From: Lineus longissimus
Taxonomy: Eukaryota; Nemertea; Pilidiophora; Heteronemertea; Lineidae
NCBI RefSeq assembly: GCF_910592395.1
Contig: NC_088310.1
Span: forward strand, 5,897,501-5,961,500
Direction: 5' to 3'
Length of the DNA: 64,000 nt
Shown: in pieces, positions 49,603 through 60,918 of the stretch
Layout of the letters: each line of letters starts with the position of its first letter
Numbering within the stretch: the stretch's first letter is position 1
Program-made: the position numbers and the translations under genes
The notes under the pieces: model-generated
What the model was told of the DNA's origin: nothing
Seen by the model: the letters and a program-made list of their open reading frames with translations, nothing else
The model's database searches: none

Positions 49603-51070
49603 TTACTCTACTCCCTCTCTTGGCCAATTCATTTTCTTCAGAAGACTTCCCTTCTGCCGGCTCACGGTGTTTGAGTATTTGCCTAACCTCTCCAGCTGGC
49701 AGTCCGGCCGTGCTGATCTCCAGCCAATCATCTGCGCTGTTGTCACTGGGACTCTCTTGAGGCATTTGGCAGGTTCGATCGGGGGAAGCTTGACCACTTG
49801 GGATGATCGCTGATGGGAGTCTTCACACTCTGCTGTATCGGGGGATGGAGATGAATAACTGCCACACTGAATCTCATGCATCTGAAACGGAATAGTGCAT
49901 AGGAACTTTTTATTGACCAAAGAATCCAACCGAAAAATGAGGCAATATTTAGTGAGCAACTGTTAAACCCCTGGATTCTGGCAGTCTCATCCCTGTATTC
50001 TCCCATTCAGTCACAGTGATCAGAGAAGACAGTCACATATCCATGTATTCTGTCTTTCAGTGGCTAGTGAAGACAGTCACATCCATATGTTCTGCCATTC
50101 TGTGACCAGAGAAGACAGTCACATCCATTCATTCAGTGGCTAATGAAGACAGTCACATCCACGTATTCTGCCATTCAGTGACCAGAGAAGACAGACACAT
50201 CCATAGTGTGCCTTTCAGTGGCTAGTGAAGACAGTCACATACATGTATTCTGCCATTCAGTCACCAGAGCTAGAAGACAGTCACATCCCATCCTGAGGAA
50301 ATCAGGGGCTTATGTTCGTCTGGAGAAGCGAACATTAACCCCTGATTTCCTCAGGATAGTCACATGTATTCTGCAATTCAATGGCCAGATAAGACACACA
50401 GTCTACCCATCAGCATCAACACACAGTGTAATCTTCGCTAGAAAAAACGATGTGTGCGTGTGTGAGGGGGGGGGGTGAGTCCCCCTCATTCTGGCCTTCT
50501 GGTTGTGACATTGTCTCCACGGACCGGAGTACCAGTGCAGTGCCTGGCATCACACTCACCCGCCTATATTCCTCTGTAAGATGCCCCCATCTCTCCGGCC
50601 ATCTGACCCTGACTGAATAGTTCTCCGTTTTGACATGGTCCTTCCTAGAAAGAGCAGAATAGTCATAAAACAAAGTTCGCCCCCCCCCCCCCCCCGCTTT
50701 CTCGGACGTCGAGCGCAATGATTTCACAGAGCTCCTGCCTGCTCTACACAAAAAGCAAATTACTAGATCCTGGCCTGGCACTCAGAGATTCAATTAATCA
50801 CAAATCTTGAAGACTAGGATTAGGGTAGGGTAGGCCTAGGGGAGAAATTCAAAACTGCACTTGCGGCCTGTCATTGAAACGGGGGTAAAACGCATGGCTG
50901 GTCGGCCACTGCCCTGAACTATGTATATAGGGTCAATACAGGGCCGGGTCAATAGTATACCCACCAAATTTGATCATTGTGGACGAAATTCGGAAGTTTT
51001 CCCATTTTTGCGCGGTTGTTCGCGCACAAGTCAAATTATCACCTTTGGCGGGAACACGACTTGTCGTCAT
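49603..51070 (-). CDS. Ciliary microtubule inner protein-like (C20orf85/CIMIP1-like)
   Basis: Three exons in transcript order: 51070-50961, 50644-50560, 49881-49603; 157 residues with closing phases (2 then 0). Exon 2 encodes DHVKTENYSVRVRW then PERWGHLTEEY, resembling the 'W(x)nWGfLt' motif of C20orf85-type ciliary proteins. Exon 3 ends with TTAQMIGWRSARP, then LERLGKYS, then KGSLLKKMNWPREGVE, resembling their C-terminal 'GWRS ... WP..G' block. Known members are small proteins inside the lumen of ciliary doublet microtubules. The last exon and exon 2 are well supported by motifs and splice sites. Exon 1 rests on splice phase only, and an upstream in-frame ATG at 51115 is possible. The gene converges with ataxin-3 and diverges from BRMS1L, with 342 bp between start codons. 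Confidence 0.62.
50006..50289. repeat. Minisatellite, ~40/80-bp units, in intron
   Basis: Alternating phrases 'CATTCAGTGACCAGAGAAGACAGTCACATCCA' and 'TTTCAGTGGCTAGTGAAGACAGTCACATCCA' recur about seven times, so two ~40-bp subunits form an ~80-bp higher-order unit. It lies in the intron of the minus-strand CIMIP1-like gene. Confidence 0.75.
50290..50357. repeat. Foldback element copy 1
   Basis: A near-perfect hairpin: ATCCTGAGGAAATCAGGGG...CGAACATTAACCCCTGATTTCC. The stem is about 28 bp around a short loop. A second copy with the same arms is at 60444-60503. It is a small MITE-like foldback, inserted next to the minisatellite. Confidence 0.8.
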
Positions 51071-51412
51071 GGTGATGACCACGCCCTGAGCTTCCACCGC
51101 CAGAAAGGTTGGCACCTCTTCCCCCAGGTATGGTAGTATGTTTATGGCCTGTTGGAGATATGGGTGATGTTTGTTTTCCTTAAATTTCCTTCTTCAAAAC
51201 ACATTATTCCTCAAAACGTGTGATTTCAGCACCTTTTTAGTTCAAAGTGGCGCGGCAGGTCCAAATTCTATTTTTAACTGGGAGTTTCCTGAAAATGAAA
51301 TCGAGGCGGAATTCCCAGGGATTTCCTTCGGCGCATGCGTAGATTGCACTGAAGCAAGCGGTGTTTTGAATGAAATTGTTGGGTTTTGTCGAATTAAATC
51401 GTGATTTTCTCG
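51071..51412. promoter_or_regulatory. Bidirectional promoter, CIMIP1-like / BRMS1L
   Basis: 342 bp separate the two divergent start codons. The segment is GC-richer, has no clear TATA box, and carries GCGCATGCGT at 51331-51340, a close match to the NRF-1 binding palindrome. Nearby GTGGCGCGGC and CGCGGTTGTTCGCGC add CpG content. This is the usual look of a housekeeping divergent promoter. Confidence 0.55.
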
Positions 51413-54400
51413 ATGATAATGCCTTCTGTCGAGGGAAAGAATGGGTCAGAAGATGAAGAAATGGACCAAGATACCCCAGAAAGTGACAAATCCGACGATG
51501 ATGAATCTGATACTTCAGAATCCTGCGAAGAAAGTTCAGGTAGTTGGACAGTCGTCGTCATTTTTTGGCGTTTCACAGTCGGACACATGCATGCATGCAC
51601 TGTACACGTAGATTTTAGATTATCCACTGGCACTGTACTGCATGCTGACTGCAGTCCCTTGATGGGGATGCTGATGATGAGTTCATCAATGCGTTGCTTG
51701 AAGTTTTGATCAGTTATGATTGTTAGTTGATTTTGGTTGTTTACCACTGATGTCCTCACTCGTAGTGGAAGTCATACCCATGGGCAGTCTATCTCTATGG
51801 GCATAGCCATAGTAGTGCGCCCCCTTCCTAATTCCTTGATTCTTGAACAAAGTAGGGACCGTTGCAGCGTTATAATAATGATATCCCCATGAATTTTATG
51901 TAATCCAATGCCGCCGCCAGGCCATCGGTCTATATCATCATGATATTGATGCAAAAGATCCAAACTCTAAAGTCATGAACTTGTTTTAGGGTGTATGTTT
52001 ATGTTTACATGGTGTTGGATGCTGACCCTATGATGGTCACACAAGCCTTGTGGTACACTTTACCACAGTATAGAACTGTAGCACTCAGATATGATACAGC
52101 TTAAATTGTTCTTTGTGCAATATATGGTATGTTTGGTAAATATTTAAATGGGTCATTTCTGTTGCAGAATTGGATGAGGTAGAATGTGACCAAAGGAGAA
52201 CAGAATGTATAGATAACATGGCTGATCTGGAGAGGCAGTTCTCAGACCTCAAGGATCAGTAAGTTTCTCAGTTTATCACTCTGGACAATCAGTTTCCCAG
52301 CCTCCAGAGAATCAAGCAGGCTTTCCAACCTGTCTTGAGAAAGGATAATTTTGTCATAAGTATTAAAAAAGGGTATCTTTTTACAAATAGTAAGGTACAT
52401 GATAACCCTCATGAGTCATAGAAGTGAGTTGGCAGCTTTGAAGTTGTTCCAACCATTTCTAAAAAATCACAAAATCTTCTGTTTTAGGTTGTTTCGGGAA
52501 CGAATGCAGCAAATCGAGGCAAAATTGGAGGAGGTGAAAGCAGGGCGTGCTCAGGAATACCTTAATCCTTTGGCTCAACTACAAGAAAATATGAGAGTAC
52601 GAACTCAAGTCGCTGGTGAGTATCATGTATGGCCTAAACATCTGCTATATCCCTTCTGGTCGGCTATCAAAAGGTGATATGTCTTAATCTAATACACCCA
52701 CCTTGAAGAGCTATCCACCTGTGATGAGGCATGCCCAAGCAGAGAGTTGTCATTATGAACCATATCTTATGTGCTGTCAAACAACATGTTACATCTTAAA
52801 TTTACATGTACACATTCTGACATTTCAGGTATTTTACGGGAACTAAGAATAGTCAGCATAAAAAATAAATTTGAATGCGAGCGCCAAGCAGCTAAACAAA
52901 ATTATGAGGTAAGTAAAAGTTAAATGTCATTACCTTTTCTTGCATTGCTACCGGTAATTTGAAGTAATAGTACCTCCTTACATGTAAGTATTCTGTAGTG
53001 TTACCTTTGTAAGTCCTCAAGGAGATACACGTTCTGCTGAATTCTAATCCAGTTTTTCTATTTTGGTGCTGTCTGGAGTTTAAACTTTCGATATTTGTAC
53101 AGGGTAGCAAAATTTTATCTTCATCTTCTATTTTCAGAGCGACCAAATCATCTTATTTGATTCGATCAAAGCAGAATTAGAGGAGAAAATCAGGCGGCTG
53201 GAAGAAGACAGACACAACATTGACATATCATCAGGTAACGTATGCTCTACTGGTTTGTCCACATGTGCACCTATAAATCAAGTGCAGTACATGAAGAGTT
53301 TTATTGCATGGAGTTAACCATTTAGAGCAATCAAACCGAAAGTTAAACTTTGTGATAAATAATCTAAAAGATCTTTCTCCTGCTTGTTTTCGAATACAAT
53401 CCTCCTCTTCAAATTTCTCTTGTTCTCTTTCAGATCTTTGGAATGAATCTCAACAGAGTCTCAAGAAGAAAAAGAGTCGACACGACCCCATGAATCCAGA
53501 TCGGAGAAGAAAACCTGTTACTGTTACTGATATCCTTTTCAGTTTTAACTGCTGTTTTGAAAAAAAACTATTCCCCCATTTTAGTTGGCAGGCTTATAAT
53601 TATATGAGCGTGTTTGTAAGAGCTGTGATGTTTTTGGTGCATCTATGAAATGACTGAAATCTAAATTGTCAGTCCTGGGTAATCTGTGAAACCAAGTACT
53701 GGTAAATGACTGAAATCTAAATTGCCAGTCCTGGGTAATCTGTGAAACCAAGTACTGGTAAATGACTGAAATCTAAATTGCCAGTCCTGGGTAATCTGTG
53801 AAACCAAGTACTGGTAAATGACTGAAATCTAAATTGTCAGTCCTGGGTAATCTGTGAAACCAAGTACTGGTAAATGACTGAAATCTAAATTGCCAGTCCT
53901 GGGTAATCTGTGAAACCAAGTACTGGTAAATGACTGAAATCTAAATTGCCAGTCCTGGGTAATCTGTGAAACCAAGTACTGGTAAATGACTGAAATCTAA
54001 ATTGCCAGTCCTGGGTAATCTGTGAAACCAAGTACTGGTAAATGACTGAAATCTAAATTGCCAGTCCTGGGTAATCTGTGAAACCAAGTACTGGTAAATG
54101 ACTGAAATCTAAATTGCCAGTCCTGGGTAATCTGTGAAACCAAGTACTGGTGAATCTATAATTGCAGGCTCCAAATATGCCCCTTTTTGATATTGATGAT
54201 ACTAAAGTACAGGATTTATAAGGGGGTTCCAGATGCTAAAATGTAGTCAGTACCGGGTATATAGTCTTGTTCTATTTTCCTTAACCTTTTCACGTCCATA
54301 TATTGTTTACTTGTTGCCTGACATGGAAATCATTGAAGACTGGACGACAATAAAAAAGGCTTTAAAACAACAGTCGGCACAAAGAAGAAAAACGGAACGT

Positions 54401-54971
54401 AAGTCTTGAAAACATATCCAAAGAATATATCAGTTCAGATAACTCATAATCTCCTTCAGTTATTCATACCTTGCTGGTCTTTGAAATAAAATAAAATCTC
54501 TGAATACTTGTATCTTCCAGATGTTTATCGAGCTGAAAAATTTCCGTACAGTGCTAAATTCGAAGATGGTCGTTTATATTATGAGAATGACTGGTATCAA
54601 CGAGGCAACCATGTCATCATCGACAACAAAGAGGATTCACCTGTTCAGTAAGTATTAGAGAGGTTTTTTTTCAGAAGTTCAGCTTTTATAATAAAAGTTA
54701 GGAGCAAGTATCAGTAAAAAATAGAGACAAATTCCATTTGAGAACAGTTGTAATACTTTGGTAGAACATGCAAGTAGGGAGTACTTTTGTAATAGATAAC
54801 TCCTGTTTGTCTCTATGGTTCTTTACTTCCCTTTGTTCTCTTTCCAGTGCACAGATCACAGCTCTCAACACAGGGGAGGTATGGGTGAAGAAATCGGATG
54901 GAAATAAATCAAAACTTTACATTGCACAACTGCAAAAAGGAAAATATACGATACGGAAAGTGCCATATTGA
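51413..54971 (+). CDS. BRMS1L: BRMS1L-like protein (Sds3 family, Sin3-HDAC complex subunit)
   Basis: Nuclear subunit of the Sin3 histone deacetylase corepressor. Exons 51413-51539, 52168-52258, 52488-52615, 52829-52908, 53138-53234, 53434-53529, 54294-54398, 54521-54647, 54848-54971; 324 residues, all phases close. The N-terminus is acidic ([20 protein letters not shown]). The Sds3-like coiled coil at ~43-180 includes [20 protein letters not shown] and [18 protein letters not shown]. Then come a basic stretch (KKKKSRHDP), the conserved [20 protein letters not shown] from ~207, and a C-terminal domain ending [16 protein letters not shown]. ATGs at 51413 and 51419 are in frame; the second has A at -3. 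The junction 53529/54294 (before PYIVY) uses AT-AC ends. BRMS1L is preferred over BRMS1 by overall match, from memory. Confidence 0.93.
53530..54293 (+). other. U12-type AT-AC intron of BRMS1L
   Basis: The intron starts ATATCCTTTTC and ends with branch-site-like TTTTCCTTAAC (54275-54285) and the terminal CAC. Both match the minor-spliceosome consensus (ATATCCTT donor, TTCCTTAAC branch, AC end), and the branch A is about 9-10 bases from the 3' end. Joining at these points gives TVT-G-PYIVY with correct phase. No GT-AG alternative preserving the conserved residues is visible. Confidence 0.85.
53650..54150. repeat. 56-bp minisatellite, nine copies
   Basis: Unit starts at 53650, 53706, 53762, 53818, 53874, 53930, 53986, 54042 and 54098. 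Units begin ATGACTGAAATCTAAATTG and are almost identical; the visible variation is one T/C site (TTGTCAG / TTGCCAG). The array fills most of the U12-type intron. The high identity implies recent expansion or homogenisation. Confidence 0.95.
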
Positions 54972-56204
54972 TCACAATTAATCATAAGACCTCATGTTTC
55001 TGGTCTTGGACATGTGACTTATCTATGGCATTCCAACATGTCAAAAGCGACTCTAGACTACCAAGGAACAGCAGTCAGAATGTGAAAATATGACCAGCTG
55101 TTCTTGGTGTCTGGTGTTTCTGATATCGTAATGTTACTGCCATTTTGGAAATTGTGTCAGAGATTTGTGAAAAAGTGCTTTTGATCAGCAGTTATTCACA
55201 AAAGAGTGGTACTTCCAATGCACAAAAAAGGAATACTTTCACTGCATGGAGATTGGTGCTTCCAGTCATGCCACGACATGCCATGGAATCTCGAGTTCCA
55301 GTGTGTGGAGAGTTGGTACTGCCTGTGCAATGAATGTCATGCTATTGCACAGAGAGGATCATACCTCCAGCACACAGGAAGGGTGGTACTTCCCGTGCGT
55401 GGAGGATGGGTTCTTCTGTGCATGGAGAGTTTGTTACATGTACTTCAAGTGCATGAATATTGTTGAAACTGAGGACATTTTGTGATGGAACTCTTCGTTT
55501 TGATGATGGAGTGCTATGGTTAGTGATATGGATTTGATTCAGATTGAGCTAAAATGTACTTCTAAAACTTACTTACTAAAACGATCATCCTGCCTGTAAC
55601 TGAGACTGAGAGGCATCGGAATGGGTTGAAATGGTGATTGCACAAAAATTATTTCACTTTCAACATATACAGAGGATTGATGTGTATAATCCTAATTTTG
55701 CACTCAACACTCTCCGCAAATGTCATTGGTTGGGTTATGTAATTGGAAAAAGTGAATTACTGGAATAGGTCCACAACCTAAAGAAGACAGATGATGTTAG
55801 AAAGTCCATTTTTGCAGGTTCAAGTTTATATAGCCTCATAAATAAATTGAATGTTTTTGCACATACAGTCACACTTAGTAGACAAGACAATTCTATTTGT
55901 TATACCAGGTGTTATAAACGAACATTTGTAAACTTATTGTAGATAATGTCAAGTGTACAGATGAAAAAAACTATGTATATCTGAAATATGGTGTTGTCTG
56001 ATAAATATTAGCATCCTGCCATATGACTAGGATGGCATTATTAAAATTCACACCGACAATGGTCACATCTGACTTTGCAAAACCGGTTGTCCTGTATTGG
56101 GTACAATCAAACCAGTTGTGCAGCATCAGGTACCACCCAAGTAGTACCAAGTATGGATTCACCTATACATGGTAGTACTGAAGTACAATGTCTCCAACAA
56201 CTGT
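54972..56204. other. BRMS1L 3'UTR and flank
   Basis: AATAAA at 55841-55846 is a candidate 3' end. A degenerate repeat of 'GTACTTCCAGTGCATGGAGAGTT' phrases (~28-30 bp) occupies about 55203-55460 and creates overlapping short ORFs. No gene recognised. Confidence 0.4.
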
Positions 56205-57490
56205 CCTTTCGTCTTCGTCACAACCATGAGAAGTCTCCTGGATTGAGTATCTCAAAAGAACCCATATTTTGTCTTCATCACAAGCATAAGAATGATGTCC
56301 CATGATGATTGTTCTGATCAGGATGACTCAAAACCCATATTTCGTCTTCATCACAATCATAAGAATGATATCCCATGATGGTTGTTCAGAACAGGATGAC
56401 TCAAAAGAACCCATATTTCGTCTTCATCACAATCATAAGAATGATATCCCATGATGGTTGTTCAGAACAGGATGACTCAAAAGAACCCATATTTTGTCTT
56501 CTTCACAAGCATAAGAATGATGTCCCATGATGATTGTTCTGAACAGGATGACTCAAAACCCATATTTCGTCTTCATCACAATCATAAGAATGATATCCCA
56601 TGATGGTTGTTCAGAACAGGATGACTCAAAAGAACCCATATTTTGTCTTCATCACAAGCATAAGAATGATGTCCCATGATGGTTGTTTTGAACTGGATGA
56701 CTTAAAAGAACCCATATTTTGTCTTCATCACAAGCATAAGAATGATGTCCCATGATGGTTGTTCAGAACAGGATGACTCAAAAGAACCCATATTTTGTCT
56801 TCATCACAAGCATAAGAATGATGTCCCATGATGGTTGTTTTGAACTGGATGACTTAAAAGAACCCATATTTTGTCTTCATCACAAGCATAAGAATGATGT
56901 CCCATGATGGTTGTTCAGAACAGGATGACTCAAAAGAACCCATATTTTGTCTTCATCACAAGCATAAGAATGATGTCCCATGATGGTTGTTTTGAACTGG
57001 ATGACTTAAAAGAACCCATATTTTGTCTTCATCACAAGCATAAGAATGATGTCCCATGATGGTTGTTTTGAACAGGATGACTCAAAAGAACCCATATTTT
57101 GTCTTCATCACAAGCATAAGAATGATGTCCCATGATGGTTGTTTTGAACTGGATGACTTAAAAGAACCCATATTTTGTCTTCATCACAAGCATAAGAATG
57201 ATGTCCCATGATGGTTGTTTTGAACTGGATGACTTAAAAGAACCCATATTTTGTCTTCATCACAAGCATAAGAATGATGTCCCATGATGGTTGTTTTGAA
57301 CTGGATGACTTAAAAGAACCCATATTTTGTCTTCATCACAAGCATAAGAATGATGTCCCATGATGGTTGTTCAGAACAGGATGACTCAAAAGAACCCATA
57401 TTTTGTCTTCATCACAAGCATAAGAATGATGTCCCATGATGGTTGTTTTGAACTGGATGACTTAAAAGAACCCATATTTTGTCTCCACCA
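56205..57490. repeat. 76-bp satellite array
   Basis: About 16 units of ~76 bp each contain AAGAACCCATATTTTGTC, TTCATCACAAGCATAAG, AATGATGTCCCATGATG and GTTGTT(CA/TT)GAAC(A/T)GGATGAC. Two variants (TTCAGAACAGG / TTTTGAACTGG) alternate in part, suggesting dimer-level amplification. Confidence 0.9.
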
Positions 57491-59660
57491 CAGCCATGAG
57501 AAGCTTGTTGCCTTGACATGACGTGTCAAGAGGACTCCTAACAGACACCAGAAGCCTCTCCAATGTTGGCGTTGTCTCCTTCTTGACATGATGTGTCAGA
57601 AGGACTCGTATCTCTTTTCCTCACAGCCACGGTAAGCCTCTGCAATGTTCACGTTGTCTCCTCCTTGACAGGATGTGTCAGAAGGACTCGTATCTCTCTT
57701 CCTCACAGCCACTAGAAGCCTCTCCAATGCTGTCTCCTGGACAGGATGTAGGAGGACTCGCATTTCTCTTCATCACAGCCATGAGAGGCTGTCCCATGTT
57801 GGTAGTGTCTCCCGGACAGGATGTGTTAGGAGGACTCGCATTTCTCTTCATCAAAGCCATGAGAGGCTTGTCCCATGTTGGTAGTGTCTCCCGGACAGGA
57901 TGTGTTAGGAGGACTCGCATTTCTATTCATTAAAGCCATGAGAAGCCTGTCTCATGACGGTGTTGTCTCCTGGACAGAACGTGTCAGAAAGCTTGTATTT
58001 CTCTTCATCCCATCCATGGTCCAATGTTGATGTCTTCTCCTTGACAGGTCGTGTCAGAAGGACTTGTATTTCTCTTCCTCACAGCAATGAGAAGCTTGTC
58101 CCATGTTAGTATTGTCGCCTACACAAGACGTGTCTTTTGAAAGGATTCGTTTTCTCTTAGACAGGGTGTCTCAAAAGAGCCCATACCTGTCTTTGTCGCA
58201 GCCATGGGAATGCTGTCCCACAATGGTTTTGTCACCTGGAAGTGGCGTTTCAAAGGAACCAATTGTCCCCGTCACAAGGAATGATGTCCCATAATGACGT
58301 TGTCCTGAACAGGGTGTCACGACCATGAGACATTTGCAGCTGGTGTTGTCTCCTGGACAGGGCGTCTCAAGCGAACCCATGTTTGTCTTCATCACACCAT
58401 GATAAATTGTCTCCTGGTCAGTCTCATATTTCTCGTTATGGCAACCGTTAGAAGTCTGCCGACTGTTGGTGTTGTTTCCTCGACAGGATGTCCCAAGTAT
58501 ACCCACATTTGTCTTCGTCACAACCATGGGAAGTCTCTCGGATAGAGCATCTCAAAAGTACCCATATTTTGTCTTCATCACAAGCATAAGAATGATGCCC
58601 CATGATGGTTATTCTGAACAGGATGACTCAAAAGAACCCATATTTTGTCTCCACCACAGCCATGAGAAGCTTGTTGCCGCCTTGACATGATGTGTCAGGA
58701 GGACTCGTCACAGACACGAGAAGCCTCTCCAATGTTGGCGCTGTCTCCCGGACAGGATGTGGGGGGCTCGCATTTCTCTTCATCACAGCCATGAGAGGCT
58801 TGTCCCATGTTGGTAGTGTCTCCCGGACAGGATGTGTTAGGAGGACTCGCATTTCTCTTCATCACAGCCATGAGAGGCTTGTCCCATGTTGGTAGTGTCG
58901 CCCGGACAGGATGTGTTAGGAGGACTCCATTTCTCTTCAACACAGCCATGAGAAGCCTGTCGCATGACGGTGTTGTCTCCTGGACAGGACGTGTCAGAAG
59001 GACTTGTATTTCTCTTCCTCACAGCATGAGAAGCTTGTCCCATGTTAGTACTGTCGCCTACACAAGATGTGTCTTTTGAAAGGATTCGTTTTCTCTTAGA
59101 CAGGGTGTCTCAAATGAACCCATATCTGTCTTTGTCGCAGCCATGGGAATGATGTCCCACAATGGTTTTGTCACCTGGAAGTGGCGTTTCAAAGGAACCA
59201 ATTGTCCCCGTCACAAGGAATGATGTCCCATAATGACATTGTCCTGAACAGGGTGTCACTACCATGAGACATTTGCAGCTGGTGTTGTCTCCTGGACAGG
59301 GCGTCTCAAGCGAACCCATGTTTGTCTTCATCACACCATGATAAATTGTCTCCTGGTCAGTCTCATATTTCTCGTCATCGCAAAAGTTAGAAGTCTGCCG
59401 ACTGTTTGTGTTGTTTCCTAGACAGGGTGTCCCAAATATACCCACATTTGTCTTCGTCACAACCATGGGAAGTTATCTCCCTGGCAGGGTGCCTCAAGAG
59501 AACCCATCTCTCTACATCACAACCACAAGAAGTCTACCCAATGAATGTGCTATCCCGGACAGTGTGTCTCAAAAGTTATCGTAGTTTTATCTTTGTCACA
59601 ACCATGATAATTTGGCCCGAAGTTGATGTTGTCTCCTGCCTCATGTGAACCGTGTCAAAA
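57491..59660. repeat. Diverged satellite with higher-order duplication
   Basis: Related ~76-80-bp units (GACAGGATGTGTTAGGAGG, ACTCGCATTTCTCTTCATC, ACAGCCATGAGAGGCTTG) have more divergence than the 76-bp array. A long block recurs: ~58045-58560 matches ~58984-59480 at an offset of about 939 bp, including AAGGATTCGTTTTCTC and the ACCTGGAAGTGGCGTTTC region. The block at ~57500 similarly recurs at ~58670. ORFs on both strands here only reflect the repeat. Confidence 0.85.
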
Positions 59661-60317
59661 GATCCCATATTTCGTTTTCCCCGTGGTGGTGTTGGTTCCA
59701 CCCCATTACATGTATCCACAAGGCCTAGCATATTAATGATGCCTGAAGTTTTTGGCGGGATAATTCAAAAAGTCCTTTCATCTCCCGCACGTTCTTTCGT
59801 CCGTAACAACCATTAGCGCGGCCAGAAATGATGAAGACTGATATTATTTTGAATTACATAAATTTGTTTTTAACTGGGGCTGTCAACATGATAAATGGTT
59901 TTTCTCCCGAACGAATATCAACAGATGCGTTTTGTAATGTTCAATGATACGCGAGTTCGTGAGGACCCGAGGACAATGCTTTTTGCTGTCGATATTGAAA
60001 GCGTGGTTTCGGTCTCGCTTGTCCTGGTGTCAGACTCGATTGCTGGTTTGACCATAGCTTATGGCCTTGGTCGTTCGCATGGATTGAGATAGCCCATACT
60101 TTTAGCGCTTTTGCCTCCGTATATTTATTGACGGGCGTTGTCAGGAAGCTGAGCAGTGGTGTCAATCAGTGATGCCAGCCAAGCTCTTCTTGTGATGACA
60201 GTTGGCCTCGTCAACCAGGTTCGGTGCTGAAATGGGTTATTTTGCAATACCAGGGAATTGCATTTGCTCTAATGAGGTACACTCTGCAGCGGAATACGCT
60301 TCATCCCTTCCCAAGAG

Positions 60318-60375
60318 GTACGTTCCGGACGTATAGTGGACCAGCCTCGTCCGGTCGCCCGGTACCGAAAGACGA
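60318..60375 (+). repeat. Dispersed repeat, copy 3 of 3
   Basis: GTACGTTCCGGACGTATAG, GGACCAGCCTCGTCC and AAAGACGATCAGGA match 35812-35876 with several differences. Confidence 0.5.
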
Positions 60376-60443
60376 TCAGGATTTCCCACCAAATTGACGG
60401 TATGCATTGGAGTCTACGTCACCTGGCCACTGCTGGGTGCCTT

Positions 60444-60503
60444 CATCCTGGGGAAATCAGGGGTTAATGTTTGCGATCTTTAACCCCCGATTTCCTCAGG
60501 ATG
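60444..60503. repeat. Foldback element copy 2
   Basis: CATCCTG..GAAATCAGGGGTTAA pairs with TTAACCCCCGATTTCC and TCAGGATG around a ~12-base loop. Same arms as 50290-50357, so the element is dispersed. Confidence 0.75.
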
Positions 60504-60912
60504 GGTGCCTAGGTGGAAGGAAATAGAAGATGGGGTGGTCATTATGGGTGTTACAAAGTTTGAATCCACAGACTATTATGATTGTCTTTGTTTAATGCCA
60601 TTGAGAGTAAATGACTCATTTTTGGTGACACGGGGGGTGTTGATATTGAGGTACTTTTCCAAGGGACGGTTCTTTGTCCCACCCTTCATGAAGTCCATCT
60701 TGGTCTGATTCTCGGTCTGTCAACTATGAAGAAAATAATTCAGGCTGTCGTGAACTACTATCGTCTGCTAAACAGAGCATGTGTTTGGTAAAAATGTTAC
60801 TTTGCCCCAAAATATTCCCGTCCAGGTGGTAATGAAGCGAAAAGTAAATGCCATCCTCATGGGTTGATGTCTTGCACAGAATACACAAATTCAAATAGCA
60901 TTTGAACACAAT

Positions 60913-60918
60913 TTTATT
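60913..60918 (-). terminator. Candidate TBP poly(A) signal
   Basis: AATAAA on the minus strand about 1.1 kb after the TBP stop; no closer hexamer was noted. Confidence 0.35.

Noticed and set aside
50680-50697. Long C run (and G runs near 20166 and 50461) as a functional signal
   Set aside because: Simple homopolymers; lengths may also be sequencing-sensitive.
53650-54150. Regular 56-bp repeats as a CRISPR array
   Set aside because: Units are head-to-tail with no unique spacers and lie in an animal intron; it is a minisatellite.
57675-59079. Multiple overlapping ORFs with repeated peptides on both strands
   Set aside because: They follow the satellite period, occur in several frames and lack splice support or domains.
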